From Rhynchospora pubera (Eukaryota > Streptophyta > Magnoliopsida > Poales > Cyperaceae), in assembly GCA_028095005.1 (NCBI GenBank), contig CM051460.1, forward strand, positions 77,641,676-77,705,675: a stretch of 64,000 bases of DNA, read 5' to 3'. Below are positions 22,053 to 33,000 of this stretch, piece by piece. The position numbers and the translations under genes are program-made. A model generated the notes under the pieces. It was not told the origin of the DNA. It ran no database searches and was given only the letters and a program-made list of their open reading frames with translations. Positions within the stretch are counted from its first letter, which is position 1; every line of letters starts with the position of its first letter.

Positions 22053-23080
22053 TTTTGGCCCATGTAAAAGGATCGGCGGCTGCACTTATCAATTGCGACG
22101 TCAGCGAGTGCAAAGTTTCATAGATTATTTAATTCAACGTATAGAAATTTCAAATTGAAATATTTGTCACAAACGTAAATACAAACGCGGCGCAGGAAGC
22201 ATGTGTAGTAAGCTGCTGAGCTCCAGGAGAAACGGATAACAAAAATATGGTCTAACTGCTTGTTTCATAGCGAAAATAGGTTTTTCAAGCAAAATAAAAA
22301 AAATAAAAACAGAAAGTTAGAAACTTTGCTGTCCGTTTTTTCTATTGACAGCAAATACGTATTTGTTATTCCTTTTAAAATCAAGAGTAAATAATTTAAT
22401 TGTTGACTATGCAATTTACCTGGATTGGACCAATCTTTCAAGTTTTAACTATGGTAAATTAAAATGATACTTTTTTTTTTTGAGAGAGAGAGGAAATAAT
22501 AAGTATAAAGACGACACGTCATTCATAAGAAAAAAAATATATACCACACGTCATATTTTAGTTGGAGCTATTTGGAGCGTGCTGGAAATTTCAAAAACAG
22601 TGTAGCACAGCTGAGCTGATCAGCAATGAGTCAATGACTCATCAAAGAATCTCATACAAAGGTACTATGATGAAATTAATTACTACTAGGGACACATGCT
22701 ATGATCGGTGCAACTATGCACCAATTCCAAGTGTCGGCTACACTAAAAAAAAAAAAAAAAAAGCAAATGTTATTCGAATGGAATGACGAATCTATTCGAA
22801 GCCTCGTGCAGATGGAATGATATCCTCTGCAGTTCCTGCACTATATAGTTCTGCATCACAACAGTTCAATTATTAATAGATACCCTTGATTAATATTGAT
22901 GCAGTTCAATTATTAATAAATACCCTTGATTAATATCGAATCTATACGGTTTGTAAATTTTTAACCGTCGAAATTAGATTGAACAATCGTGATGAAAAAA
23001 CTGCATAAATGAGTTCTCTCTAAGTAACTCTAGAGGATACGGATCTCACGTAGATTAGATATGCGTGAGTCCAATCCAAA
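22053..23080. other. Intergenic, no gene
   Basis: No recognisable gene. It contains a 40-bp tandem duplication (listed) and an A run at 22746-22762. The 74-residue frame at 22562-22786 runs into that A run and is not credible. Confidence 0.5.
22862..22938. repeat. 40-bp tandem duplication
   Basis: CAGTTCAATTATTAATAGAT followed by ACCCTTGATTAATATTGATG begins at 22862. It is repeated from 22902 with two or three changes (AATAAAT for AATAGAT, ATCGAA for ATTGAT). Confidence 0.85.
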
Positions 23081-23236
23081 GGGTGCGTTTGGATGAGAGA
23101 AGAAGAAGAGGAAGAAGAAAGATGGAAAGAAAAAAATTATAAACAATCCAAATTCTTTACAAAGTTACACACTTCCCAATACTTCTTCCCACTTCTTCCC
23201 TTCTTTCCTTCTTCTCACACCTATCCAAACGCACCC
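23081..23236. mobile_element. Tourist-like MITE (GGGTGCGTTTGGAT)
   Basis: The termini GGGTGCGTTTGGAT and ATCCAAACGCACCC form a perfect 14-bp inverted repeat. They are flanked on both sides by AAA, consistent with a 3-bp TSD. The interior carries the family marker AAACAATCCAAATTCTTTAC followed by AAAGTTACACACTTCCCAAT. No protein; the 63-residue frame here is a shadow. Confidence 0.82.
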
Positions 23237-24889
23237 AAAAAGAAAAAAAATTATCTATTTTTTTTATCTATATTTTGCACATAGACGTGGATCTACTAGC
23301 AGTCATTTGTTATGACAATTTTCTTATACATGCTTAATCAGAATTTAAGCTTTTCAGTTTACTCTCTAGATAGTCGCTGTCTAGAATTTCTAAAAAAAAG
23401 TTTTTCAGTTTACCGGTACTTAGAGACCGACTAGAATGACAAGAAGTGTTCAATTTATTTACTTATTTGATTTCAAGTGAACAAGGCTTTGAATTAGTTT
23501 CTATGGTTTTAATTGGTTATGTTCCGTTTAAATATTATGAGAATTTAGTTATGAATCTTTGTGTTTTACTTCAACAATTTAAATCAAATAACCTAAACTG
23601 AAAATATAAACAATTTTAATATTATGTCAGCATTGCATAAGCTAAAGTAGAACTTACAATTAGCGTTTTCGGTACTAATGTAGCTAGTTAAAATGTACCT
23701 AATGAAGTAAAGTATGTTTTTTTTTATTTCTTTTATTTTCTTAATTTCATTTTTGGTTCAGTTGACACATTTCTTTGGATTGGTTCGAAATAAAAAATTT
23801 AAAAATAGTTTGGTTTGCTAATTTCAGTAAAAACCAAATTTTCAGGCAACCAATGTACAATCTAGGTGATAATAATTTAGGATTAACGTCTCAGTCTATT
23901 AAAAATTTAAAAGGACCGAAAATCATGATACATTTACAACAGTTGATATTAAGGTAACTCAGTAAGTCAGTATCAATTTTATAAAATCCATACTTCTTAG
24001 TTCTTACAATGGAGAAGAAATTTATAAGCATGTAATATTAATTACTAATCGATCGTTTCTATCATTAAAAGATCATATAAAATACACTACGCAATATAAT
24101 AGTTAAGAAGAATGCTTCTTAACCGGAGGATGGGAGTTCGGATCAGACTACAAAGATTCTTATATATATTTGAAGTTGAAAATTTTAACTTCATCTTTTT
24201 TTTTTGAAAAAAAAGAAACATTACTTTACATCTATACTGACTTTAACAGATTAGAACTAATACAAGAGTAATTCAAGCAATTGCAATATCTAAGATCTAA
24301 ATAAATATTAGCAGAATTCAAGTACTACAATACATTAAAAATATTAAAAGTAATAACATGATGCATATATATAAATATAATAACCTCATAAAAAGAACTC
24401 CCATCAAAATAACATTTCATATAAAGGTTTCTATTAATGAGAGCTTAACCTGAACGCGAGAGTCTAACACAGATGACTAGTGACTCCACCGTAATTCTAA
24501 AGATAACGAGTTCAATTTCCGCATGACGTGAAAGAGGAATAAACTCTATTTTATACCTCTATAAATAAATGACCTTATTTTAAAAAAAAATCAGAGCTTG
24601 ACCTCTTAACAGTTAACACTAGTATACTTAACCGAAACAGGGGTGCCAAATTAAGCATTATCATTTTAATCCTGATAATTGCTGAAAGTAATAAGTTTAT
24701 ATATCCCGCTGCATAGAACTATAGAAGCTTATTCAAGTCTAATAAAATATTATTTATTTTTAAATCTTGGTCAAATTTGGTCGTTGAGAACTCAAGTCCA
24801 TTCCAATATTCTAATTCTAATCTCCAATTAAGGCCCAGGAATGGGGTGCTTTTTCAAGGCCTACTGAAATGTGGGCCCATCCAACTAAT
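23237..24889. other. Intergenic, nothing recognised
   Basis: AT-rich. Short patches at 24130-24150 and 24500-24530 (GGGAGTTCGGATC, GAGTTCAATTTCC) faintly recall tRNA B boxes but have no cloverleaf. No gene is supported. Confidence 0.5.
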
Positions 24890-24923
24890 TAGAACATGCA
24901 ATCCGCATCCTCGACAGTCATTT

Positions 24924-24950
24924 AAAAGGACTGTGTCGAGCAGTCCTTTT
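24924..24950. repeat. Perfect 10-bp-stem hairpin in left TIR
   Basis: AAAAGGACTG, 7-base loop TGTCGAG, then CAGTCCTTTT: a perfect inverted repeat within the terminal repeat of the Mutator-like element. Confidence 0.9.
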
Positions 24951-25507
24951 ATGCTTTCCGTCCGATCGGGATCCAAGGACGCACGAGAGATTGCTCATCT
25001 CCGTCTCTCTTTCCGCTCTGCCCCTCACTGCCCGAGTCCCAGAAAAAAAAAAAAAAAAACTCTCGATGGAGAGCTGAGAATTCTCTTCCTCTCGTTCTCA
25101 CTCTCTCTCTCTCTCGTTGTCTCATCTACTTCTCTGTTTCCCTCCTCTCTAACGCCGATCTTTGCGAAGCGAGCGAGAGAGAAAGTCTCTCTCTCGTTGG
25201 AGCCTCGAAACCTAGACGAAATGTGCTCCATTCTTCGACGAAACCCTAGACGGAAGCCTCGACCAAATTACTTTGCAGAACTTGTCTTTATGTTGTTAAT
25301 GGAATGGAAGATATAAAATTTCCCGAGCATTATCATGTCTCCCGCCTACTAGGTATGTTTCTGCAAGTGCTATCATACTAGATTTTGGATACGGTTGGTT
25401 GCCTTACCTGAGTCTTGTACTGGTATACTAGATACTGGTTACATCTCAATTTGAGAACCAAACAATTTGGTGCAGATATTATCTTAGTTTAAACAGATTG
25501 TGTATCG

Positions 25508-25600
25508 ATTGGTCATCTATGAGGTGTTATAGGCATTTGAGGACCAATTGGTCATCTATGAGATGTTATAGGCATTTGAGAACCAATTGGTCATCTATTT
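25508..25600. repeat. 39-bp minisatellite inside the Mutator-like element
   Basis: The unit ATTGGTCATCTATGAGGTGT followed by TATAGGCATTTGAGGACCA begins at 25508, 25547 and 25586 (third copy partial). Differences are one or two bases per copy. Confidence 0.88.
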
Positions 25601-26810
25601 AAGTATTGAAAGAGCTGTTTTTGAAATTTTTTTCTCGATAAACGTTTTAAGAAATTAAGAGAGGGGAAGAAACCAAGGGTGTATCTTATGTTGTTCGGAG
25701 GTGAATTTATACATATTGTAATTGTACCTCTGCTTGTTCATGATTTAGATGATTATGTTTTTATTGTTGTAGTTCACTAATTCAGTTGCTGTAGTTCTTC
25801 CCTTCTCGATGTACTGATCTTTTGTTTTTTTTTTGTTGTAGTTCACTAATTTATTTGGGAAGCTATGACTACATTTAAGAAGATTTATTTTCTTGATCTC
25901 TTGTTTAGTCATAAGGGTGCTTGAAGAAGCAATGAAGCAATGATGGAGAAATGAAAGCAAATTAGAATTATGAAGCAATGAAACAATCAGAGAAGTGAAA
26001 AAGCAATTAGAAGAAATGAAAGCAAATTACAAGAAAAGAAACAGCAATGGAAGAAATGAAAAAAATAGTAGTGTTATGATTAAGGGTCGAGTGTTCTACT
26101 TGGTTGCATGTTACTTTTTTATGTTAATGTTTGTATTTGACTGGATTGTAATTGTATGAATGAAACACTGGTAAATTAAAAAGTGTGCTTAGATATTGCA
26201 AAATTGAAAAAAGAACACTTCAAACATGCTAGTACACTAATGTAAAATGCCTGCATCTGGTAAATTTATACACTGGTAAAATACTACTGTAAAATTCACT
26301 GATAATAATTATCATAATAATCAGTATATGTGATTTTTAGAAATAACTAATGCTGAACTTTGTAATGTGGAAGATCAGCATTCAGAAATTATAGCTTGAT
26401 TAGCTTTTACAGAGGAGACAAGTGGTAAGCTCACAAAGCTTGCTTAGCGAGATAAGCAATTAACATGTTCAAAAAATTCCATCAATGTAGCTCACAGTTT
26501 AAAAGAAATCACACTTGACACTAACACCACTCTGTGCACTCAACACTGGTACCACTCTCTACAAATAAGACATCTAACTCCAACACAAAAAGATGTTTAA
26601 GTAGAGATTAAAACCCACAACAGCCACCAGCAATAGTTTGCAGTAACCACTGCACTCACTATGAAATGCAGTGCAACATATGAAATGCATGTGTAAATAA
26701 CACAGCAGTGCAACATATGAAATTCAGATTAATTTTGCACACAAACCCAATAAAATTGCTAAAATTCATACATATGAAATGTTGCGAACTATTTCAAAAT
26801 ACTATTCCCA

Positions 26811-26936
26811 TATGTTGCCATCTAACTATCTTGCTGTTTCTTTACAAAATATATTCATCTAACTATCCTGCTATTTCTTTACAAAATGTCGCCATCTAAC
26901 TATTCCGCTATTTCTTTCATTTACAAAATATTGCCA
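26811..26936. repeat. Approximately 43-bp minisatellite inside the Mutator-like element
   Basis: Three degenerate copies of CATCTAACTATCTTGCTGTT followed by TCTTTACAAAATAT. The third has a small CATT insertion before TTACAAAAT. Confidence 0.75.
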
Positions 26937-27964
26937 AAATAAAAGCCATTCCTCTAAAACTTATATAGTCTTCTCCAATTGATACATTGCTGCAAAATAA
27001 GAAAAAAAAACCAAAATTACATAGACATTAATACATTAATTAGGCGCTCAACAAGATGCAGGTCCTGAGAACAAGTGATTCTGGTATTGGTATATAGGCG
27101 TGCCCTGACACTTGTATTATACATGAAACACTTAAACAATATAGTTTATTTCCTTTAGTAGCATGAGAACAATGAAGGCACAATTAACAAGAAGCACCTG
27201 CTACTGCTAGTCTATACATTCCTTTATATCATTCAATTGTCAAAAATGTGAATCCTGCAATTGAGATACCAATACCAGTACCTTTATATCACTGAATTTT
27301 CAAAATTATTTTTACAATTAGAACAAGGTTTATCGAAATGTATCAGGTACATGCTGGTTCATTCCCTTGTAATTCTATTGATTAGGCATTTTGTAAATGG
27401 GTACTATGCATTATTTAATGCATGCACATTCATACGAATGCCCATCTGAAATCATGGTTGTAAGACATAATTAACCCAAATCAAGCACATTATGGTAATC
27501 TGACATGGGATACCCAAAAGTATACAAGTTTCTCAAACAAATGTAGTTGAGAATCCTGAAAAATCCAAGGTCGGCAACAAAAGAAAACTACATCCCAAAT
27601 GAATTTTTTTTCAAAACCATACTAAACCTTAACTAATTCGACTCTTCAATTTGATATCTGCAAAATTTTTTTCTTCAATTTACCTTTGGTTGGCTGGTCG
27701 AGGACATTGCAAGTCAGCGTAGGTCGAGAGAAGAAGATCGAGAGGGATGAGAGCATTCGATAGAGAAAGATTGAGAGGGATGAGAGGCAGACTGGGTGGT
27801 ACAGCCGCAGCGACACTTTTTGGCGAGAATTCCTCTCTTCTGGACAGCCAAAATCGCTTGATTTTTCAACAAATATTGGGACGGGCAGGAGGGTAGTGAA
27901 GAGAGAGGCGAAATCCTTGCTTTTTTCCTTCTTCACCCTTAGATCTCCATCGAACGGTCAGCAT

Positions 27965-27991
27965 AAAAGGACTGCTCGGCACAGTCCTTTT
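27965..27991. repeat. Perfect 10-bp-stem hairpin in right TIR
   Basis: AAAAGGACTG, loop CTCGGCA, CAGTCCTTTT. The loop is the complement of the left loop with one change, as expected for the mirrored terminal repeat. Confidence 0.9.
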
Positions 27992-28026
27992 AAATGGCTG
28001 TCGAGGATGCAGATTGTTGGAACATG

Positions 28027-28351
28027 ACGCAGCAACCAAAATTGAATTTCTCACACTTCCTATATTTAACTTCTATTTTTCTATTTTCCTTTTAATAAAA
28101 ACAATTGATTCCAAGAAAATTAAAAGAGTAAAGCAAGCTAACTAACAAGTAACAACAAACGCTTCGCTCCTAATCCATCTCCGTCTCCTCCTCTTCCCTT
28201 CCTACTTCGTAACTCCTCTGCTTGCGAATCTCTTCATCTATCGTTGTTGGGTTCCTTGATCTCTAATCGAATCTTTGTTTGAAATCGTCGATCTTTGTTG
28301 GGTTTGTTGTAAAAGGAAGGGATCTTTGATTTGGTTAAGTAAAGAGAAGCC
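28027..28351 (+). promoter_or_regulatory. Promoter and 5' UTR region of the VTI1 gene
   Basis: This is the only unique sequence between the Mutator-like element and the VTI1 start codon. A CT-rich leader (about 28165-28215) typical of plant 5' UTRs precedes the ATG. No clear TATA box is seen; a weak TTTTAATAAAAA lies near 28090. The core promoter must lie here or inside the transposon end. Confidence 0.5.
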
Positions 28352-30044
28352 ATGAGCGAGGTATTTGAAGGATACGAGCGCCAGTACTCGGAGATCTTTG
28401 ATTCGCTTTCTCAGAAATGCACTTCGGCCGCTGCTTTAGATGGAGGTAGTCACTTTTTCCTTGAATTTTCGCTTTCTATGATTTTTTCCAAGCTTTTAAA
28501 AAACTCCGTTTTTTTGTTTTATCGCCGTTTTATCTATATTTTTGTTTACACCGCACAACCGTTTTATCCGATATTTCACCGTTTTATCCGTTTTATCGCC
28601 GTTTTATCACCGATAAACGCTAAATCACCACCCAACCGCTAAACCGTACAAATCGCATTTTAAAACCTTGATTTTTTCTGTTTTAATTTGTTTGTTACTT
28701 GATAATTTTTTTGTGTAATTTGTAGAGCAAAGGAGGCAGAAGGTTTCAGAAATCAGATCCGAAATAGAAGATGCTGAGTTGCTGGTAAAATTTCTAGAAA
28801 TTATCAAATTATTCTATCTACTAGGTTAATTAGAGAGTGTTAGAGTAATTTTGTTATTTTATTTGTGATTGAAATTTATTATAATTAATCAGATAAGGAA
28901 GATGGATTTAGAGGCTAGAAGCTTGCAGCCAAGTGTGAGGGCAGGATTGCTTGTGAAATTGAGAGAATACAAATCCGATATGACTAATATAAAGAATGAG
29001 GTGAAGAGAATCAATAGCAGTAATTCTAAGCAGGTTACAAGAGAGGAGTTGCTTGAGTCAGGCATGGCTGATTCCTTTGCGGTGAGCTCAATATTTCTTC
29101 AATCACTAATTTATATTTAGAATCATCATTGTATTTTCTGTTCTCTTCTTCACTGTGACGATGAGCAGGTTGACCTCAGTAAAATGATTATGCTATCCTT
29201 TTGTTTACAGTAATATTACCACTTTGTCATGAAATTTTGAACCATATAAAATTTTCATTCATACGGAGACTACTACTTGTGTGGATTATAATGATATATT
29301 TGAATTGGGCTGTAGGTCACATCGGATCAGAGAGGAAGGGTGCTGATGTCAACAGAGAGACTGGCACAGTCGAGTGATAGAATAAAAGAGAGCAGAAGAG
29401 TTGCACTTGAAACAGAAGAGCTTGGCAGTTCCATTCTTCAAGACCTTCATAACCAGCGCCAATCTCTTTTGCATGCTCACAATTCTGTATGTTTTACTTT
29501 ATCGTCATTTATCTGGACATGATAAATGTATAACTGGTTCTGGCAGGATCATAAATTGCATGAACATTAAATCTGTGGTTCAGACCAAATTTGTTGTTGG
29601 CATTTTATTTTTATATTTTTTTAACAAGTGAGTGGGTAAACACTTCCTCTTTGCGTTCTCACATATAATAAAATTAAAGTGGCTTTTTAGAAAGGAGATT
29701 AGACTCAACTAATGTCAACTTTGGTATAAGACGGGCTCAATTGTTTTTAACAAAAATATTGTTGACTGATGTGATCTGTACTGGGTCCTGATTGATAAAT
29801 AAATGATTGATTCTCATTATTTATTTACTATTATTTTTTTTATCTCTACTTGTTTCATATGATTTAAAGGCTCAAAATATGTCTTATTTAGCTTCATGGA
29901 GTAGACGAGAACATAGGGAAGAGCAAGAAGATATTGGCAGCCATGTCAAAGAGAATAGACCGCAACAAGTGGATAATAGGAGGCGTGATTGCTGCACTTG
30001 CTTTTGCCATTATTATTATACTTTATTTCAAGTTTTCTCATTAG
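28352..30044 (+). CDS. VTI1-like Qb-SNARE, 5 exons, 221 aa
   Basis: Vesicle-transport v-SNARE of the VTI11/VTI12 group. It would join Golgi/trans-Golgi, prevacuolar and vacuolar SNARE complexes as the Qb helix. Exons are 28352-28445, 28726-28784, 28893-29081, 29316-29486 and 29892-30044. All borders are GT-AG with consistent phases and the product has the same length as Arabidopsis VTI11. The N-terminus MSEVFEGYERQYSEI and the motif IRKMDLEARSLQPS belong to the N-terminal helical domain. The SNARE motif spans about residues 125-190 (MSTERLAQSSDRIKESRR, then ILQDLHNQRQSLLHAH), with Gln161 as the likely zero-layer residue. A single C-terminal membrane anchor covers about 199-216, ending KFSH. 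A Mutator-like element ends close upstream. Intron 1 holds a short CGTTTTATC repeat cluster. Confidence 0.95.
28506..28612. repeat. CCGTTTTATC repeat cluster in VTI1 intron 1
   Basis: The 10-mer CCGTTTTATC, or a one-base variant, occurs about six times in 107 bases, some copies adjacent (CCGTTTTATCCGTTTTATCG). It may be the end of a degenerate MITE, but no partner end was found. Confidence 0.7.
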
Positions 30045-33000
30045 CTGATTGTTGGCAAACATAATTCAGATGCGTCAAGGTGGCATCCTGATGGGTTTAT
30101 CAGTTGATGGGTGCATTTCTCCTTTGATATTTGTTCATCTTTAGGATGATATTATTGTCATTGGGTTGTGCAACTCTGATATTGTGTTTATATATAGGTG
30201 TTGTTGTTAACTCAGATTCTAAATGTTATGCTGGTTCAGTGATAGTTTACCCATTAATCATATTTAGTTGAAATGGAGCAACATGCATTGCTCTAATAGA
30301 TGCTCCTGAACAATAGCACTGAATCTCGATCTGGTATAATGTGCAGAGAAAACTGTACCAGCTTTATTTGGAATTGTACCAAAACTTTAGCAGGATCTTG
30401 GTACTGATTGGAATCTTATTGTGTTATTGGAAAACCCATTATAAGATCAGATATTTATCTGACCGTATCTGGACTTTTGTTGGATACGGATGTTTTGTTT
30501 AGCTGATACGGTTACAGCCTTACAGGCATGTTTTCAATTTGGAACAGACACGGATACATTACCCTGATCTGAATTTATTTGGTATTTTGATATCATATAT
30601 GACTTTGTTTCAGGCTTTGAAGTGTAATATATAATTTTAATACCAAGAAATTAGCATTTGAATTATATTTTTAATTGTATAATATTCAATCCTCGTTTAA
30701 TATCTGATTCATATACGTATTTGGGAACATATGTATCCGAATTTATATCCATAAAGTAGAACCGGATACTGTTGCTGTTTGGCTATTATTTATACGGATC
30801 CAACTGTTTGAACCCATAGTCTAGGTTTATAGGCAGACAGGTTTTGACGAATGGGGTTTAATCTCACCATTCTATTTCTAACCATAAGCGTTTATGAGTA
30901 TTTTTCTATGTTATACAGCATTTTTTTTTATAACGCAATAATAAACCTCCACGAATATGTATGAATTGTTACATTATTGACCGTCAGCTTACAATTATAT
31001 GCCTTTGATGTGCTTTATATTAACATTTGGTATGATACTTAACCTCCATTTTAAAATTGCTCAACTGCATTTGTAAGTTGAGCAGTGAGAATGTGGGATA
31101 GATGTGTGCATAAATAGATTCTACTTTGTTTATTTTCTTGCTGTCAGTACCTATATTTCTCTTTAAGGGTTTGAAGGCCAGTTACTCCCAAAAACAACTG
31201 GACTATGTTTGCGTTGCTTAGCGGGCAATGGATGTTTCAACCAAATATTGCTTGAAAATTCTACCTGCTCCAGGCTGCCTTCACCTCCGGTGGTCAAACC
31301 CCTTGTTATATGAAGTGGCGAGGTCAATGCTGCACAAAATACAATGTTGGGTTGAATTTTTCAGTGATGTGGAATGTCCATGTACACAGCAATACCAAGT
31401 CTGTACCTGGCTTCTGGTACTGCTTGGGTTCTTCATTGTCGCAGCTGGAAAATCTACTTGTTTGTCCTTATTATGCCTTGAGATTCTTGGTTTAAGATTG
31501 AATTGAGTTGGATAGATGTGTGAATGAATAGATTTCTAGTTGGCTCTGGTTGTTCTGTCTATCAGTATCCTTTCTTAGTTAGTTTTTTTTTTTTTTTTCT
31601 GGTTTGAAGATCAGTTGGCAAAGTATCAATTAATAGTGCACAATCAGTACTAGACCAAATGATGTTTCAACACTGCACTCCTACAATCAGGTTAAGAGCC
31701 TTTTTCTTTTTTCCCTTTCCAATTTCACCTAAATGTCATCCTAAAAAGGCCCACTGTGTTGCTGTTGCTTGATGGTCCATGCCTCCATGGTTAGTTTCAA
31801 TCAAATAGTACTACATATAATTCTACATCTCTCCAGATTGTCCCCACGTCCTTCAGGTGTCAAGTAAATTCCATGTCAAGTGTTATTTAAGATGTTGCTG
31901 GGGCATGGTGTGGACAAGGCTGGTACACTGCACTAAGCCTCTCAGAATACGGAGTGGTGAGGTCAATCATTCAAAGATGCAATCGTGAGTTGAAAAATGC
32001 GCTGAATTGCGAGAAAGACCGCGCCTTTTAACAGTTGATACTTGATAGTTGATACGCGCCAATTGAAATGGGCCATTGGTGGATGATTGACAAGTTCTAC
32101 TACAAGCCCAAAAGATGGCAAACGCAATAGTCCCCACCGAACAATGATTCGTTTGGTCTCTACAATGTTTGCACTATTATAGGCCCACTAGAGTGACCCA
32201 AAATTTTGTTTTCTTGTACCTGCGCTTATTGCAGTGTTTCACCTAAATTTCAGTTGGTACAATTTTCCTTTTCATTTGATGGAATAATTATTTGTTTCAT
32301 GATTCAAGGCCTTCCTTCACATATAGGGCCAGCCAGGTTGAACACCTGAAAATGTCCGACTCTCTTTGTTCTCATTCTAACTAGTTTCTACTTCATCTTT
32401 CTAAAATTTTCTTAATTTTTGACCATGTCACGACTCCATGTTTGATGGCACAATCAGCAAGTACAATTTGTTTGTGGGTTTCTCAATTCAAGCAGGTACA
32501 CCTTAGTCTTAGATTTTTACTTCTCTCGAAATTAAAGCACTGCACGATTTAAGTTGACAGCGTGAAACTAGAGATAGATGCATCCTTTCAAATATGAGAG
32601 ACTAAGGTTCTCACTCTTCTTTTCAAATCTTGCGTATACTAACTTTTTTTTTTTTTACATTCTCACCCTGCCCCGGATTTTTTTTTTAAATGATATCTCT
32701 GAACATTATTTGTCATGGTTAGATCTCATTATCTCATGATGCTCTTGGTCAAGTGTAATTGTGAATACTATTGTCAAATCTGTTTACAACCACAATGCTA
32801 GAAAGTCAAAACTGATAATGATGTTCATGCAAGAAATACCAGTTTTATGTCCAATGATGAACGAAGCTGGTATTCAATTCTGCTGGTACATAATGTTTTG
32901 CGTGTTTGCAGGTTCGGGGCGTCCAAATGTATATGGGAAAAAATAATGTAGCTAGGTTTGCTGTCGTGAGAGAACTGCTGAAGTACTAAAAGAACATAAC

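Larger units (their letters stand above)
24899..28017. mobile_element. Mutator-like element, hairpin-bearing TIRs, 3.1 kb
   Basis: The first roughly 80 bases (CAATCCGCATCCTCGACAGT onward) reappear in inverted orientation at the right end (reverse complement ACAATCTGCATCCTCGACAG). Weaker CT-rich similarity extends to about 160 bases. The 9-bp flanks are TAGAACATG (24890-24898) and TGGAACATG (28018-28026), 8 of 9 identical, as expected for an ageing Mutator-type TSD. Inside the left TIR is a gene-leader-like CT-rich stretch and an ATG at 25220 (MCSILRRNPRRKPRPNY), which I cannot match to a protein. The rest holds minisatellites and no transposase, so it is non-autonomous and possibly a Pack-MULE with unrecognised captured sequence. 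The right end lies about 330 bp from the VTI1 start codon. Confidence 0.75.

Noticed and set aside
24777..25316. 179-codon open frame on the plus strand
   Set aside because: It starts outside the Mutator-like element, crosses its terminal repeat and hairpin, and encodes low-complexity Ser/Lys/Arg stretches with no family resemblance. Chance frame.
25925..26070. Lys/Gln-rich coding remnant in the Mutator-like element
   Set aside because: Read in frame it recalls the C-terminal tail of Myb-like or NAM-associated transposon proteins. However, stops are frequent and the sequence is a degenerate GAAGCAATGAA repeat; not enough to call.
31228..31506. 92-codon frame with Cys and hydrophobic residues
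   Set aside because: It lies in the diverged duplication, its counterpart in the second copy is broken, and no family resemblance was found.
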